DNA of 64,000 nt from JAFAYN01 sp963733105. GTDB lineage: Bacteria > Gemmatimonadota > Gemmatimonadetes > Longimicrobiales > Longimicrobiaceae. Within the stretch, counting starts at the first letter, position 1; every line of letters begins with the position of its first letter. The translations under genes and the position numbers were made by a program. A model generated the notes under the pieces. The model was given only the letters and a program-made list of their open reading frames with translations. It was not told the origin of the DNA and ran no database searches. This document shows positions 49,357 to 57,953 of the stretch, one piece after another. The stretch lies in NCBI GenBank assembly GCA_963733105.1, contig CAVTCB010000007.1, positions 62,001 to 126,000 on the forward strand, read 5' to 3'.

Positions 49357-51075
49357 CTAGGATACCAGCGCCGCCCCGGGCGCACCAGGGGCCGCCGCGG
49401 GCGCTCCCGCCGGCGGGAGCGCGGGGAGCGACACCACGAAGCGCGCTCCCCCGCCCGGGGCGTCCTCCACCCGCGCCTCGCCGCCGTGCTCCTCCACCAG
49501 CCCGCGCACCACCGCCAGCCCCAGCCCGCTCCCCCCCGCCGTCCCCCCGCTCTCCGTCAGCCGCACGAACGGCTCCCAGATCCGCCCCCGCTCCTGCGCC
49601 GGCACCCCCGGGCCCCGGTCCTCCACCGCCAGCTCGGCGCGGCCCTCGCCGGCGCGCGCCACCCGCACCGTCACCACGGCGTCGCGCGGGCCGTACTTGA
49701 CCGCGTTGTCCAGCAGGTTCACCAGCACCTGGCGGAGCGTGCGCGGGTCCACGCTCGCCGCCACCCCCGGCTCCGCCACGGTCTCCACGCGCACCCGCCG
49801 CGCCGCGGCCATGGGCTCGTAGGCGGAGACCACGTCCTCCGCCAGCTCCCCCAGGTCGGTGGGCTCGCGGGCCAGGCGCACCCCCGGCCCCTCCAGGTGC
49901 GAGAAGAGGAGGATGTTCTCCACCAGGTCGCCCAGGCGGCGCGACTCGCGGCCGATCACCCCGGTCCAGCGCAGCCGCTCCGCCTCCGAGCGCTCGCGCC
50001 CCAGGAGGAGCGTCTCCGCGAACATGCGGATCTGCGCCAGCGGGGTGCGCAGCTCGTGCGACACGCTCGCCAGGAAGCGCTCCCGGGCGCGCGCCAGCTC
50101 CCGCTCGTGGAGGAGGTTGACGATGACGCTGGCCGCCAGGACGATGATCAGCACCGGGAGCACCAGGAGGAGGCGGCGCCGCTCGTCGTGGCGGTGGTCG
50201 GCGGTGATCCGCTCCACCAGCGCGGGGTGGAGCGCGGAGCGGACGGTGAACCCGCCGGGCCGGGTGTTGAACACGAACTCCCCCCGCACCGGCGACTCGA
50301 AGAGCGCGGGGGAGCGGAAGACGGGGTAGCCGCGGTTGTCCGCCACCTCGATGGACACGGCGGAGTCGTTGCGCGCCGCGTCGCGGCCGTAGCGCCAGTC
50401 CGGGGAGATGAAGGAGGGCGGGAGGAGGGGGAGGCGCCCCAGGATGCGCGCCCCGGCGATGCGCGTCCACGCCCGGCGCGAGCTGACCGTCCCCAGCACC
50501 GCCACCGGCTCCCCCGCCGCGGTGCGCTGCCGCGCGTAGGTGACGCTCAGCGCCTCGCCTCCCACCTCCAGGTGCGCCAGGGCGGGCTCGTCGGCGCGGG
50601 CCAGCACCGGGAGCCGCGCCCGCACCGCGGCCATCAGGGGCGCCGCCACCTCCGGCTGCGCCGCCGACCCGGCCCGCTCCCACGCCCCGGTGGCCAGCTC
50701 CAGGCGGAAGAAGCCGCGCAGCGGGTCCTCCGCCATCCCCTCCTCGCGGAAGACGGCCGCGGCGCGCTCCGCGAAGGCGTCCAGCGGCATCCCGTCCCCC
50801 GGCCCCGCGGCCGGGGTGCCGAGCACGGGCGCCATGAGGCGGAGCCGCAGCTCGGCCGAGGAGTGGATGAGCTGCTCGCCGAAGGTGCGGGCGGCGTAGC
50901 GGACGTACTCGTCCAGCGACCGAGCCACCGACTCGCGGTGCTCCTCCAGAGCCCCGTGCGTCCCCCACGCCGCCGCCGCCGCGATCAGGATGGTCCCCAC
51001 CAGCGACGCGGTGACGAAGACGAAGCGCCAGCTCGGGCCCGGCCCGGCGCGGCGGCCCGCGTTGCGGGGACGCAC
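49357..51075 (-). CDS. Sensor histidine kinase
   Basis: A 572-aa inner-membrane kinase. Two transmembrane helices (about 16-38 and 303-323) flank a periplasmic sensor of about 260 residues. Then HisKA (FLASVSHELRTPLAQIRMF) and HATPase_c with N box (QVLVNLLDNAVKYG), G1 (EDRGPGVP) and G2 (GGSGLGLAVVRGLV). GTG at 51075 directly abuts the response-regulator stop. No recognisable sensor family; ligand unknown. Confidence 0.92.
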   Translation of the reverse strand: MRPRNAGRRAGPGPSWRFVFVTASLVGTILIAAAAAWGTHGALEEHRESVARSLDEYVRYAARTFGEQLIHSSAELRLRLMAPVLGTPAAGPGDGMPLDAFAERAAAVFREEGMAEDPLRGFFRLELATGAWERAGSAAQPEVAAPLMAAVRARLPVLARADEPALAHLEVGGEALSVTYARQRTAAGEPVAVLGTVSSRRAWTRIAGARILGRLPLLPPSFISPDWRYGRDAARNDSAVSIEVADNRGYPVFRSPALFESPVRGEFVFNTRPGGFTVRSALHPALVERITADHRHDERRRLLLVLPVLIIVLAASVIVNLLHERELARARERFLASVSHELRTPLAQIRMFAETLLLGRERSEAERLRWTGVIGRESRRLGDLVENILLFSHLEGPGVRLAREPTDLGELAEDVVSAYEPMAAARRVRVETVAEPGVAASVDPRTLRQVLVNLLDNAVKYGPRDAVVTVRVARAGEGRAELAVEDRGPGVPAQERGRIWEPFVRLTESGGTAGGSGLGLAVVRGLVEEHGGEARVEDAPGGGARFVVSLPALPPAGAPAAAPGAPGAALVS

Positions 51076-51699
51076 CTAGCCGTTCCCCCGCAGCATCGCG
51101 GCGACTCGGGCGCGGGTGGGGGCGCCCAGCTTCCCCAGCACCTGCTCGGTGTGGTTGCGGGCGGTGTAGGTGCTGATCCCCAGGCGCTCGGCCACCTCGG
51201 CGTTGGTGCACCCCTCCCCCAGCAGGCGCGCCACGGCCACCTGCCGCTCCGTGAGCCCGTAGCGGGCGCGGAGCGCCTCGTCGTCCGGCCCGGCACCGGT
51301 GGCCGCGGGAGCCGGCGGCGGCGGCGGCGCGGCCGCCCGGGCGCGGCGCAGCAGCGCCGACACGCGCGCCATGAGCTCCATCACCCCGAACGGCTTGGTC
51401 ACGTAGTCGTCCGCGCCCAGGCGGAAGCCGCGCACCTTGTCGGCCTCCAGGTCGCGGGCGGAGAGGATCAGCACCGGGCTGGTGCTCCCGCGCCCCCGCA
51501 GCGTCTCCAGCACGTGGAAGCCGTCGCGGTCGGGAAGGCCCAGGTCCAGCACCACCAGCTCCGGCTCGCGGACCGAGGCCAGGGCCAGCGCCTCGGCGGC
51601 CCGCCCGGCCACCTGCACGTCGTGCCCCTCCGCCTCCAGGTTGCACTGGAGGCCGTCGGCCAGGTCGATCTCGTCCTCGACGATGAGGATTCGGCTCAT
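51076..51699 (-). CDS. Response regulator, REC plus LuxR/NarL-type helix-turn-helix
   Basis: A 207-aa protein. REC domain with phospho-acceptor Asp in VVLDLGLPDRDG and Lys in ADDYVTKPF; the linker FGVMELMARVSALLRRARA looks like that of OmpR-type regulators, yet the output is a C-terminal LuxR/NarL domain (YGLTERQVAVARLLGEGCTNAEVAERLGISTYTARNHTEQVLGKLG). Pairs with the kinase directly downstream. ATG at 51699 (MSRILIVEDE) is used; the longer frame is not protein-like and no SD is visible. Confidence 0.92.
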   Translation of the reverse strand: MSRILIVEDEIDLADGLQCNLEAEGHDVQVAGRAAEALALASVREPELVVLDLGLPDRDGFHVLETLRGRGSTSPVLILSARDLEADKVRGFRLGADDYVTKPFGVMELMARVSALLRRARAAAPPPPPAPAATGAGPDDEALRARYGLTERQVAVARLLGEGCTNAEVAERLGISTYTARNHTEQVLGKLGAPTRARVAAMLRGNG

Positions 51700-51800
51700 G
51701 GGGATGCAGCGGGAAGGGAAGGAGAACGGCGTCCGGCGCACAACGTAGGGGGGCGGGAGCGGGAGCGCATGGGTGGTTTCACCCACGCGGGCCGGGAGTC

Positions 51801-52448
51801 CTAGGCGGCCAGCGGCCCCAGCTCCAGGAGCGCCTCCACGGCCTCGGGGTGGAAGCGGGTGCCGCTCCCCTGGAACAGGACGTCGCGGCGGCGTGCCTCG
51901 GGGAGGCGGTCCTGGTAGGGGCGGGGGACGGTGAGGGCGTCCGCCACGTCGGCCACGCGGAAGAGCCCGGCCAGGAGGAGCTCCCGGCCGTGGTCGGGGA
52001 AGCGCCGGCGGAGCACCTGGTGGTCGGTGTACTGGTGCTGCACCAGCCAGGCGGTGAGCAGCCCCTCGGTCTTGCGGACGACCTCCGCGCCGAACAGGGC
52101 CTGGGCGCGGATGCGCGCCAGCTGGTCGGGGGTGAGCCGCCCCGGGAACTCCACCAGCTCCAGGGGGACCGCGATCATCCCCACCTCGTGGAGCTGCGCC
52201 GCGCGGACCAGGGCGCTGCGATGGTCGCCCACGATCTCCAGCTCGCGCGCCATCCGCCCCACCAGCCGCGCCACGCGGGCGCAGTGCTCCCCCACGCGGA
52301 GCCGCGGCTCCCCGGCGTACAGCGCGAACGTCAGCGCGGCGGCCAGGTCGAGCTGCGTGTCCTCGCTCTGGGGCGTGAGCGGATCGGGAACGCGGGGGAG
52401 CGCGCGGTCCTCCCGGGGACCGGCGAAGAGCCGACGCAGCCAGCGCAT
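51801..52448 (-). CDS. Degenerate HD-GYP domain protein
   Basis: A 215-aa protein with HD-GYP order: GEHCARVARLVGRMARELEI (first His), AAQLHEVGMIAVP (HD becomes HE), RLTPDQLARIRAQALFGAEVV, and WLVQHQYTDHQ where HHE...DGxGYP should be. Key GYP residues are missing, so c-di-GMP hydrolysis is doubtful; a binding or scaffold role is likelier. N-terminal 35 residues are Arg/Pro-rich. Next to the two-component pair. Confidence 0.7.
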   Translation of the reverse strand: MRWLRRLFAGPREDRALPRVPDPLTPQSEDTQLDLAAALTFALYAGEPRLRVGEHCARVARLVGRMARELEIVGDHRSALVRAAQLHEVGMIAVPLELVEFPGRLTPDQLARIRAQALFGAEVVRKTEGLLTAWLVQHQYTDHQVLRRRFPDHGRELLLAGLFRVADVADALTVPRPYQDRLPEARRRDVLFQGSGTRFHPEAVEALLELGPLAA

Positions 52449-52526
52449 GAGGGGACCGGGGAGGGAGAGGAGGAGGAGAAGCGGGCTGTACCTCGAAAGT
52501 TACACGGCGCCATCCGCCGCGGAAGC

Positions 52527-52574
52527 CCCCCCCACCCCCGGCCCCTCCCCCACAAGGGGGGAGGGGAGCACGAC
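52527..52574 (+). repeat. GC-rich hairpin repeat beside copy 7
   Basis: The CCCCCCACCCCCGGCCCC-type unit with CTCCCCC/GGGGGAG stem, 32 bp before copy 7. Confidence 0.75.
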
Positions 52575-52605
52575 AACTACAAAACTACATATGCGACAAG
52601 CAGTT

Positions 52606-52730
52606 GCGTGAGGGATGCGAGCCCGGAGGGGCGAGACCCGGCGCAGTTTGCCGGGGCTCGACTCCGTTGGGAACGGTTGTATCGTTCCCTACGGAGCCGC
52701 AGCCCGACCCCGGCGCAGCCGGGGGCACGC
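52606..52730 (+). repeat. Structured intergenic repeat, copy 7
   Basis: A 125-bp core from GCGTG to CACGC. Apical stem CTCCGT/ACGGAG with inner GGGAACG/CGTTCCC; terminal hairpin CCCCGGC-gca-GCCGGGG. At the 3' end of the chemotaxis operon. Confidence 0.85.
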
Positions 52731-52744
52731 CCGAACCCTCCCCT

Positions 52745-54344
52745 CTATCCCGCTCCCGAAGGCGGACGCGGCGGAATGCGGAGCGTGAACACCGACCCCT
52801 CCCCCACGCGCGAGGAAAGGGTCAGCGTACCCCCCAGGAGCGCCGCCAGCCGCCGCGAGATCGCCAGCCCCAGCCCGGTCCCCCCGCGCGACGTGGACGA
52901 CGCCGTCTGCTCGAACTCGTCGAACACGCGCTCCCGGTCCTCGGGGGCGATCCCGGGGCCGGTGTCCTCCACCGCCACCGTGCTCCACCCGTCCGACTGC
53001 GCGAGCGTGGTCCGCACCCGCCCCGCGTCGGTGAACTTGACCGCGTTGGAGAGGAGGTTGAGGACGATCTGCCGCACCCGCGCGGGGTCGGTGGTCACCG
53101 GGGGGCCGGCCGGGGCGTCGACCACCAGGTCGAGCCCCTTCTCGCGCGCCTGCAGCTCCACGGTGGTCGCCACGTCGCGCAGGAGGAGGGAGAGGTCCGT
53201 CGGCTCGGGGTTCACCTCCAGCTTCCCGGCCTCCAGCTTGGAGATGTCCAGCACGTCGTTGACCAGCTCCAGGAGGTGGCGGCGCGCTGTTGACCAGCCG
53301 CTCGGCGGCGCCGCGCTGGCGCTCCTCCAGGTCGCCGTACACCCCGTCGCTGAGGAGCTGCCCGTACCCCAGGATGGCGTTGATGGGGGTGCGCAGCTCG
53401 TGGCTCATGGAGGCGAAGAAGCGGGAGCGGTCGCTCATGGCGCGCTCCAGCCGGGCGGCCTGCTCCTCCAGGACGTGCGCCTGCTCGCGCGTCTCGGCGT
53501 GGAGGAGGGCGTTGTCCAGCGCCAGCGCGGCCTGCCGGGCGAGGAGCCCCAGGAGCGGGGCGTCGCCGGGGTGGGTGAAGGCGTCCGGCGACGCGGCGAG
53601 GACGGCCAGGAGCATGGGCCGGCTCCCCTGGCGGCGGACGCACGCCACCGCGGCGGAGCGGAAGCCGGCCCCCACCTGCTGCGCGAGGGCGGGGGCGTCC
53701 TCCAGCCGGGCCGCGCCCACCCCGGACCCGGTGGGGCGGCACTCCTCGAAGAGGCGGTCCGCCAGGAGGTGGAAGCCCGGGTCGTCCACCCCGATCCCGG
53801 CGCCCGCGCGCACGTCGGGGTGCCCGGCGCTCCCGGGGAGGACCAGGAGCGCCTGGTCGGCCCGCAGGGAGGCGCGCACCTGCTCCGCCAGGCGCCCGCC
53901 CAGCTCCCCGGGGTCGAGGGTCTGCACCAGGACGTCGGAGATGCGCGCCAGGGCGGAGGTCTCGTCGTGGCTGCGCTTGACGCGGGCCATGGCCCCCACG
54001 CGGGCCAGGAGCTCGGCGCGGGAGCACCCCTTGTTCAGGAAGTCGTACGCCCCCATCTCCAGCCCGCGCACCACCAGGTCGTCGGTGGGCGACTCGGCGG
54101 TGAGGAAGATGACGGGGACGGGGGCGGTCTGCGGGTCCTGCTTGAGCCGCTCCACCACCTGGAAGCCGTCCATCTCCGGCATGTGCACGTCCAGGACGAT
54201 GACGTCGGGGCTCCACTCCCGCGCCCGGGCGAGCCCGGAGGGGCCGTCGGCCTCCGCGACCACCTCGTGCCCCCCCTGCGTGAGCGCGGAGGCCACGGTC
54301 ACCCGCGGGATCTTCTGGTCGTCCACCACCAGGATGCGCGCCAT
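52745..54344 (-). pseudogene. Hybrid response regulator/histidine kinase, one +1 shift
   Basis: About 532 residues if repaired: REC (1-125; Asp in VIVLDVHMPEMDG), GAF-like middle (140-290), then HisKA (RFFASMSHELRTPINAILGYGQLL) and, after the break near 53290, RHLLELVNDVLDISKLEAGKL, N box LNLLSNAVKFT and G boxes VEDTGPGIAP, GGTGLGLAIS. Removing one C in a GCGCCGCC run restores a normal kinase. Its ATG overlaps the cheB stop by 1 nt, so it is the last gene of the chemotaxis operon, possibly linking it to another output. Error or real loss is undecided. Confidence 0.88.
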
Positions 54345-55399
54345 CAGGCACCTCCTCCGCAGAGCTCGGCGAGCGCGGGGGCGATGCGCTCCAGGGGGAG
54401 GTCCTGCTCGGCGTGGGGACGGGCGGCGTGGGGCATCCCGTCGATCACGGCGGTCTCGGCGCTCTCCACCAGCGTCCGCCCCCCGGCGGCGCGGATGCGC
54501 TGCAGCCCGCGCGCGCCGTCGCTCCCCATCCCGGTGAGCACCACCCCCACCGCGCGCGCGCCCGCCGCCTCGGCGGCCGACTCCAGGAGGAGGTCCACGG
54601 AGGGGCGGTGGAGGCGCTCCGCCGGGTCGTCGTCCCGGACCCGCACCCGCAGCGCCCCGTTCTCGCGGACCACGGACATCTGCTTCCCCCCGGGGGCGAA
54701 GAGGACCTGGCCGGGGAGGACGGGGTCGCCGTCGCGCGCCTCCCTCACCCGCACGTGGGAGCGGCGGTCGATCCGCTCGGCCAGCGTCTCGGTGAAGCCG
54801 GGGGGGATGTGCTGCGCCACCACCACCCCGGCGCCCAGCCCCTCCGGGAGGGCGGGGATGAGCTCGGTGAGGGCGCGCGGCCCCCCGGTGGAGGCGCCGA
54901 TGGCGACCACCTCGTACGCTCCCGCCGCGCCGCGCCGCTCCGGGGCCGGCGCGGCGGCGGAGCCGCCTGCGGGCGGCGCGGGGGAGGGGAGGTGCGCGCT
55001 CCGCACGATGGCGCGCACCTTTTCGCGCAGCACGGGGGCGAGGCCGTGGATGTCCATGACCGTCCCGGCGTCGGTCTTGTCCACGAAGTCCACGGCCCCG
55101 GCCTCCAGCGCGCGCAGCGTCACCTCCGCCCCCTCGCGGGTGAGCGAGCTGAGGAGGAGGATGGGGGTGGGGTTCTCGGCCATGATCCGCTCCAGCGCCT
55201 GCATCCCGTCCATCCCGGGCATGTGCACGTCCATGATCACCAGGTCGGGGCGGAGCTCGCGCACCCGCGCCACGGCCTCCTCGCCGTCCGCCGCGGTCCC
55301 GATCACCTCCACCTCGGGCATGGAGTCCAGCATCCGCTGCGTGGCCCTCCGCACGAAGGCGCTGTCGTCCACCAGGAGGACGCGGGCGCGGCGGCTCAC
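54344..55399 (-). CDS. cheB: Chemotaxis methylesterase/deamidase CheB
   Basis: A 351-aa protein. REC domain (Asp in LVIMDVHMPGMDG), linker, then methylesterase with catalytic Ser in IGASTGGP, His in AQHIPPGFT and Asp in VLTGMGSDGARG. Removes methyl groups from the receptor when phosphorylated by CheA. GTG at 55399 overlaps cheR by 4 nt. Confidence 0.96.
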   Translation of the reverse strand: MSRRARVLLVDDSAFVRRATQRMLDSMPEVEVIGTAADGEEAVARVRELRPDLVIMDVHMPGMDGMQALERIMAENPTPILLLSSLTREGAEVTLRALEAGAVDFVDKTDAGTVMDIHGLAPVLREKVRAIVRSAHLPSPAPPAGGSAAAPAPERRGAAGAYEVVAIGASTGGPRALTELIPALPEGLGAGVVVAQHIPPGFTETLAERIDRRSHVRVREARDGDPVLPGQVLFAPGGKQMSVVRENGALRVRVRDDDPAERLHRPSVDLLLESAAEAAGARAVGVVLTGMGSDGARGLQRIRAAGGRTLVESAETAVIDGMPHAARPHAEQDLPLERIAPALAELCGGGA

Positions 55400-56241
55400 C
55401 GCTCCTCCGCGGGCCGGTGGTAGAAGATGGCGCCGGGGCGGCGCTCCACCCGGAAGGGGGTGGGGACGCGCCGCAGCGTCTCGGCGTGCCCCAGGAAGAG
55501 GTACCCCCCCGGCGCGGTGGCGCCGTACAGCCCCTCGGAGGCCCTGCGCATGGCGTCCTCCCCGAAGTAGATGAGGACGTTCCGGCAGAGCACCACGTGC
55601 TGCGGCGGGAGCGGCGCGCTCCACGACGGGTCGGCCAGGTTGGCGGAGCGCAGCTCCACCCCCTCGCGCAGCTCGGGGCGCACCTCCCAGCGCCCCTCCC
55701 CCGCGGGGCGGAACCAGCGGTCGCGGAACTCCGGCCCGGTCCCGCGGAAGGCGTGCGGGCCGTACGTGGCCGCCCGGGCGCGCTCCAGGGCGCAGGGGTC
55801 CAGGTCCACCCCGGTGATCCGCACCCGCCCGGGGGCGAAGAGCCCGCTCTCGCGCACCACCACGGCCAGGGTGTACACCTCCTCCCCGGCGGCGCAGGCG
55901 GCGCTCAGGACGCGCAGCTCCCCGGCGGGGCCCAGCCGCTCCCGCAGGGCGGGGAGGACGTCGGCGCGGAGCACGTCCAGCGTCCCCCGCTCGCGGCAGA
56001 AGTAGCTCTCGTTGTTGGTGAGGTGCGGGACCAGCCGCGCCCGCTCCGCCTCGCGCTCGGGGTGGAACTTGACGTGGAAGAGGAGGTCCTCGTACGTCCC
56101 GAAGCCCAGCGCGGCGCGGCGCGGCTCCAGCCGGTTGCGGAGCATGTCGCGCTTCTCCGGGCCGAACTCCAGCCCGTACGCCTCCCCCAGCCACTCGGAC
56201 CAGAGCCGGAACTCCTCCTGCGTGAGCGGGGGACGCGTCAT
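55396..56241 (-). CDS. cheR: Chemotaxis methyltransferase CheR
   Basis: A 281-aa protein. N-terminal helical domain (LTQEEFRLWSEWLGEAYGLEFGPEKRDML) and SAM-binding fold (LTNNESYFCRE, VLSAACAAGEEVYTLA, ITGVDLDPCALERAR, VVLCRNVLIYFGEDAM). Methylates receptor Glu residues. The MCP here has no C-terminal NWETF-like tether, so it binds receptors without one. ATG overlaps the HEAT gene stop by 4 nt. Confidence 0.96.
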   Translation of the reverse strand: MTRPPLTQEEFRLWSEWLGEAYGLEFGPEKRDMLRNRLEPRRAALGFGTYEDLLFHVKFHPEREAERARLVPHLTNNESYFCRERGTLDVLRADVLPALRERLGPAGELRVLSAACAAGEEVYTLAVVVRESGLFAPGRVRITGVDLDPCALERARAATYGPHAFRGTGPEFRDRWFRPAGEGRWEVRPELREGVELRSANLADPSWSAPLPPQHVVLCRNVLIYFGEDAMRRASEGLYGATAPGGYLFLGHAETLRRVPTPFRVERRPGAIFYHRPAEER

Positions 56242-57953
56242 CCCTCCCCCAGCGCCTGCGCGGCGGCCTCGCGCACCAGCGGGTCGGGGTCGCCTTCCCG
56301 GGCCCGGCGCAGCGCCTCCGCGGCCCCGGGGCCGTCCAGCCGCGCCAGGGCGCGCGCGGCGCTCAGGCGGACGCTCCAGTCCTCGTCGGCGAGGGCGCGC
56401 ACCAGCCGCTCCTCGGCGGCGGGGGGGGCCACCCGCCGGAACGCCCCGGCGGCGGCGCGGCGCAGCTCGCGGTCGGCGTCGTCCAGCCGCAGCGCCACGG
56501 CGTCGGCGCCGCGCTCGTCCGCCAGCTCGCCCAGGGCGCGGAGCGCGGCGGCCCGGAGCGCCGGGTCCTCCCCGGCGAGGGCGGCCAGGAGCGGCTCCAG
56601 CGCGGCGGGGGAGCGGGTGGCGCCCAGCGCCCGCACCGCGGCGAAGCGGGTGGCCGGGTCGGGGGCGCGCGCCAGCGTGGCGAGGCGCGCCGCGGCCCCG
56701 CTCCCCCCCACGGCCCCCAGCGCCGCCAGGAGCGCCAGGCGCGCCGCCGGGTCGGTCTCCCGCTCCAGCGCGGCGGCGATCCGGGGCTCCACCCCGGGGG
56801 CGGGGCAGCGGGCCACCCCCTCGGCGGCCGCGGCGCGGACCCCGGCGTCGGGGTCGGCCAGGAGGGCGGAGAGCCGCTCGCAGTCGCCCCCCGGGAGGCG
56901 CCCCAGCGCCGTCGCGGCGCCCCGCCGCAGGGCGGGGTCCGCGAGCGCGTCCTCCAGGAGGGCGCGCGCCCCGGCCGCCCCGTCGGCGCCGGCCAGGGCG
57001 TCCGCCGCGGCGGCGCGCACCTCGTCGTCCCCGGAGCCCAGGAAGGGGAGGACGGTCCGCGCGGCCTCCGGCCCGGGGAGCCGGGGGAGGGCGGCGAGGA
57101 GGGCGCAGGCGTCCCCCTCCCTCCGCTCCAGGCGGGGGAGGAGCGCGGCGAGCGCGGCCTCCGCGGGGAGGAGCCGGAGCCCCGCCGCCGCGGCGAAGCG
57201 GCGGTCGGGGTCGGCCAGCTCCGCGGCGAGCGCCTCGGCGGCGTCCGGGGTCCCGGCGGCGCCCAGGAGGCGCGCGGCGGCGGGGTCGCCGTCCGCGGCG
57301 AAGCGGCGCGCCGTCTCCGCCGCCTCCCGCGCGGCGGCTCCGCGCAGCCAGGCGGGGGGAACGGCGCCGGGGGCGGCCAGGAGGAGGGAGGCGGCCTCCA
57401 GCGCGGCCCCGCGCGCCTCCGGCTCCCCCGACTCCGCCGGGACGCGCAGCGCTTCCAGCCCGGCCGGGTCGCCGATCTCCCCCACCGCCTCCGCGGCGGC
57501 GGGACCCACCAGGGGGTCCCCGGCGGCGGCGGCGAGCGCCGGGAGCGCGCGGGGGTCGCGGAGGCGGCCCAGCGCCACCGCGGCGGCGATCCGCCGCCAC
57601 GGCTCCTCCCCCGCCAGCGCGTCGGCCAGCGCCTCCACCGCGCGCGGGTCGCCCAGCGACCCCAGCGCGTCTGCGGCGGCGGCGGCGACGTTGGCGTCGG
57701 GGTCGGCGAGGGCGCGCTCCAGGGGGGGACGCGCCTCCGGGTTGGCGGACTCCCCCAGCGCGGAGGCGGCCAGGACGCGCACGTCCCCGTCGGGGTCGGC
57801 GGCCAGGCGCGCCAGGAGGGCGAGAGCGGACGGGTCTCCCCCCGGCGCCGCCAGCGCCGCCAGGCGGGTGCGCGCGGCGTTGCGGCGCCCGGCGTCGCCG
57901 CCGTCGCGGAGCGCCGCCTCCAGGGCGGCCGGGGGCGCCGCGGCGTCAGACAC
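56238..57953 (-). CDS. HEAT-repeat protein in the chemotaxis operon
   Basis: A 571-aa protein made entirely of short HEAT/PBS-like repeats (e.g. DPDGDVRVLAASALGESANPEA, DPDANVAAAAADALGSLGDPRAVEALADAL), about 16-18 units, alanine-rich. Such solenoids are protein-binding scaffolds. It sits between the MCP and cheR with overlapping reading frames on both sides (8 nt and 4 nt), so it is a stable operon member. No enzymatic motif. Confidence 0.9.
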   Translation of the reverse strand: MSDAAAPPAALEAALRDGGDAGRRNAARTRLAALAAPGGDPSALALLARLAADPDGDVRVLAASALGESANPEARPPLERALADPDANVAAAAADALGSLGDPRAVEALADALAGEEPWRRIAAAVALGRLRDPRALPALAAAAGDPLVGPAAAEAVGEIGDPAGLEALRVPAESGEPEARGAALEAASLLLAAPGAVPPAWLRGAAAREAAETARRFAADGDPAAARLLGAAGTPDAAEALAAELADPDRRFAAAAGLRLLPAEAALAALLPRLERREGDACALLAALPRLPGPEAARTVLPFLGSGDDEVRAAAADALAGADGAAGARALLEDALADPALRRGAATALGRLPGGDCERLSALLADPDAGVRAAAAEGVARCPAPGVEPRIAAALERETDPAARLALLAALGAVGGSGAAARLATLARAPDPATRFAAVRALGATRSPAALEPLLAALAGEDPALRAAALRALGELADERGADAVALRLDDADRELRRAAAGAFRRVAPPAAEERLVRALADEDWSVRLSAARALARLDGPGAAEALRRAREGDPDPLVREAAAQALGEG

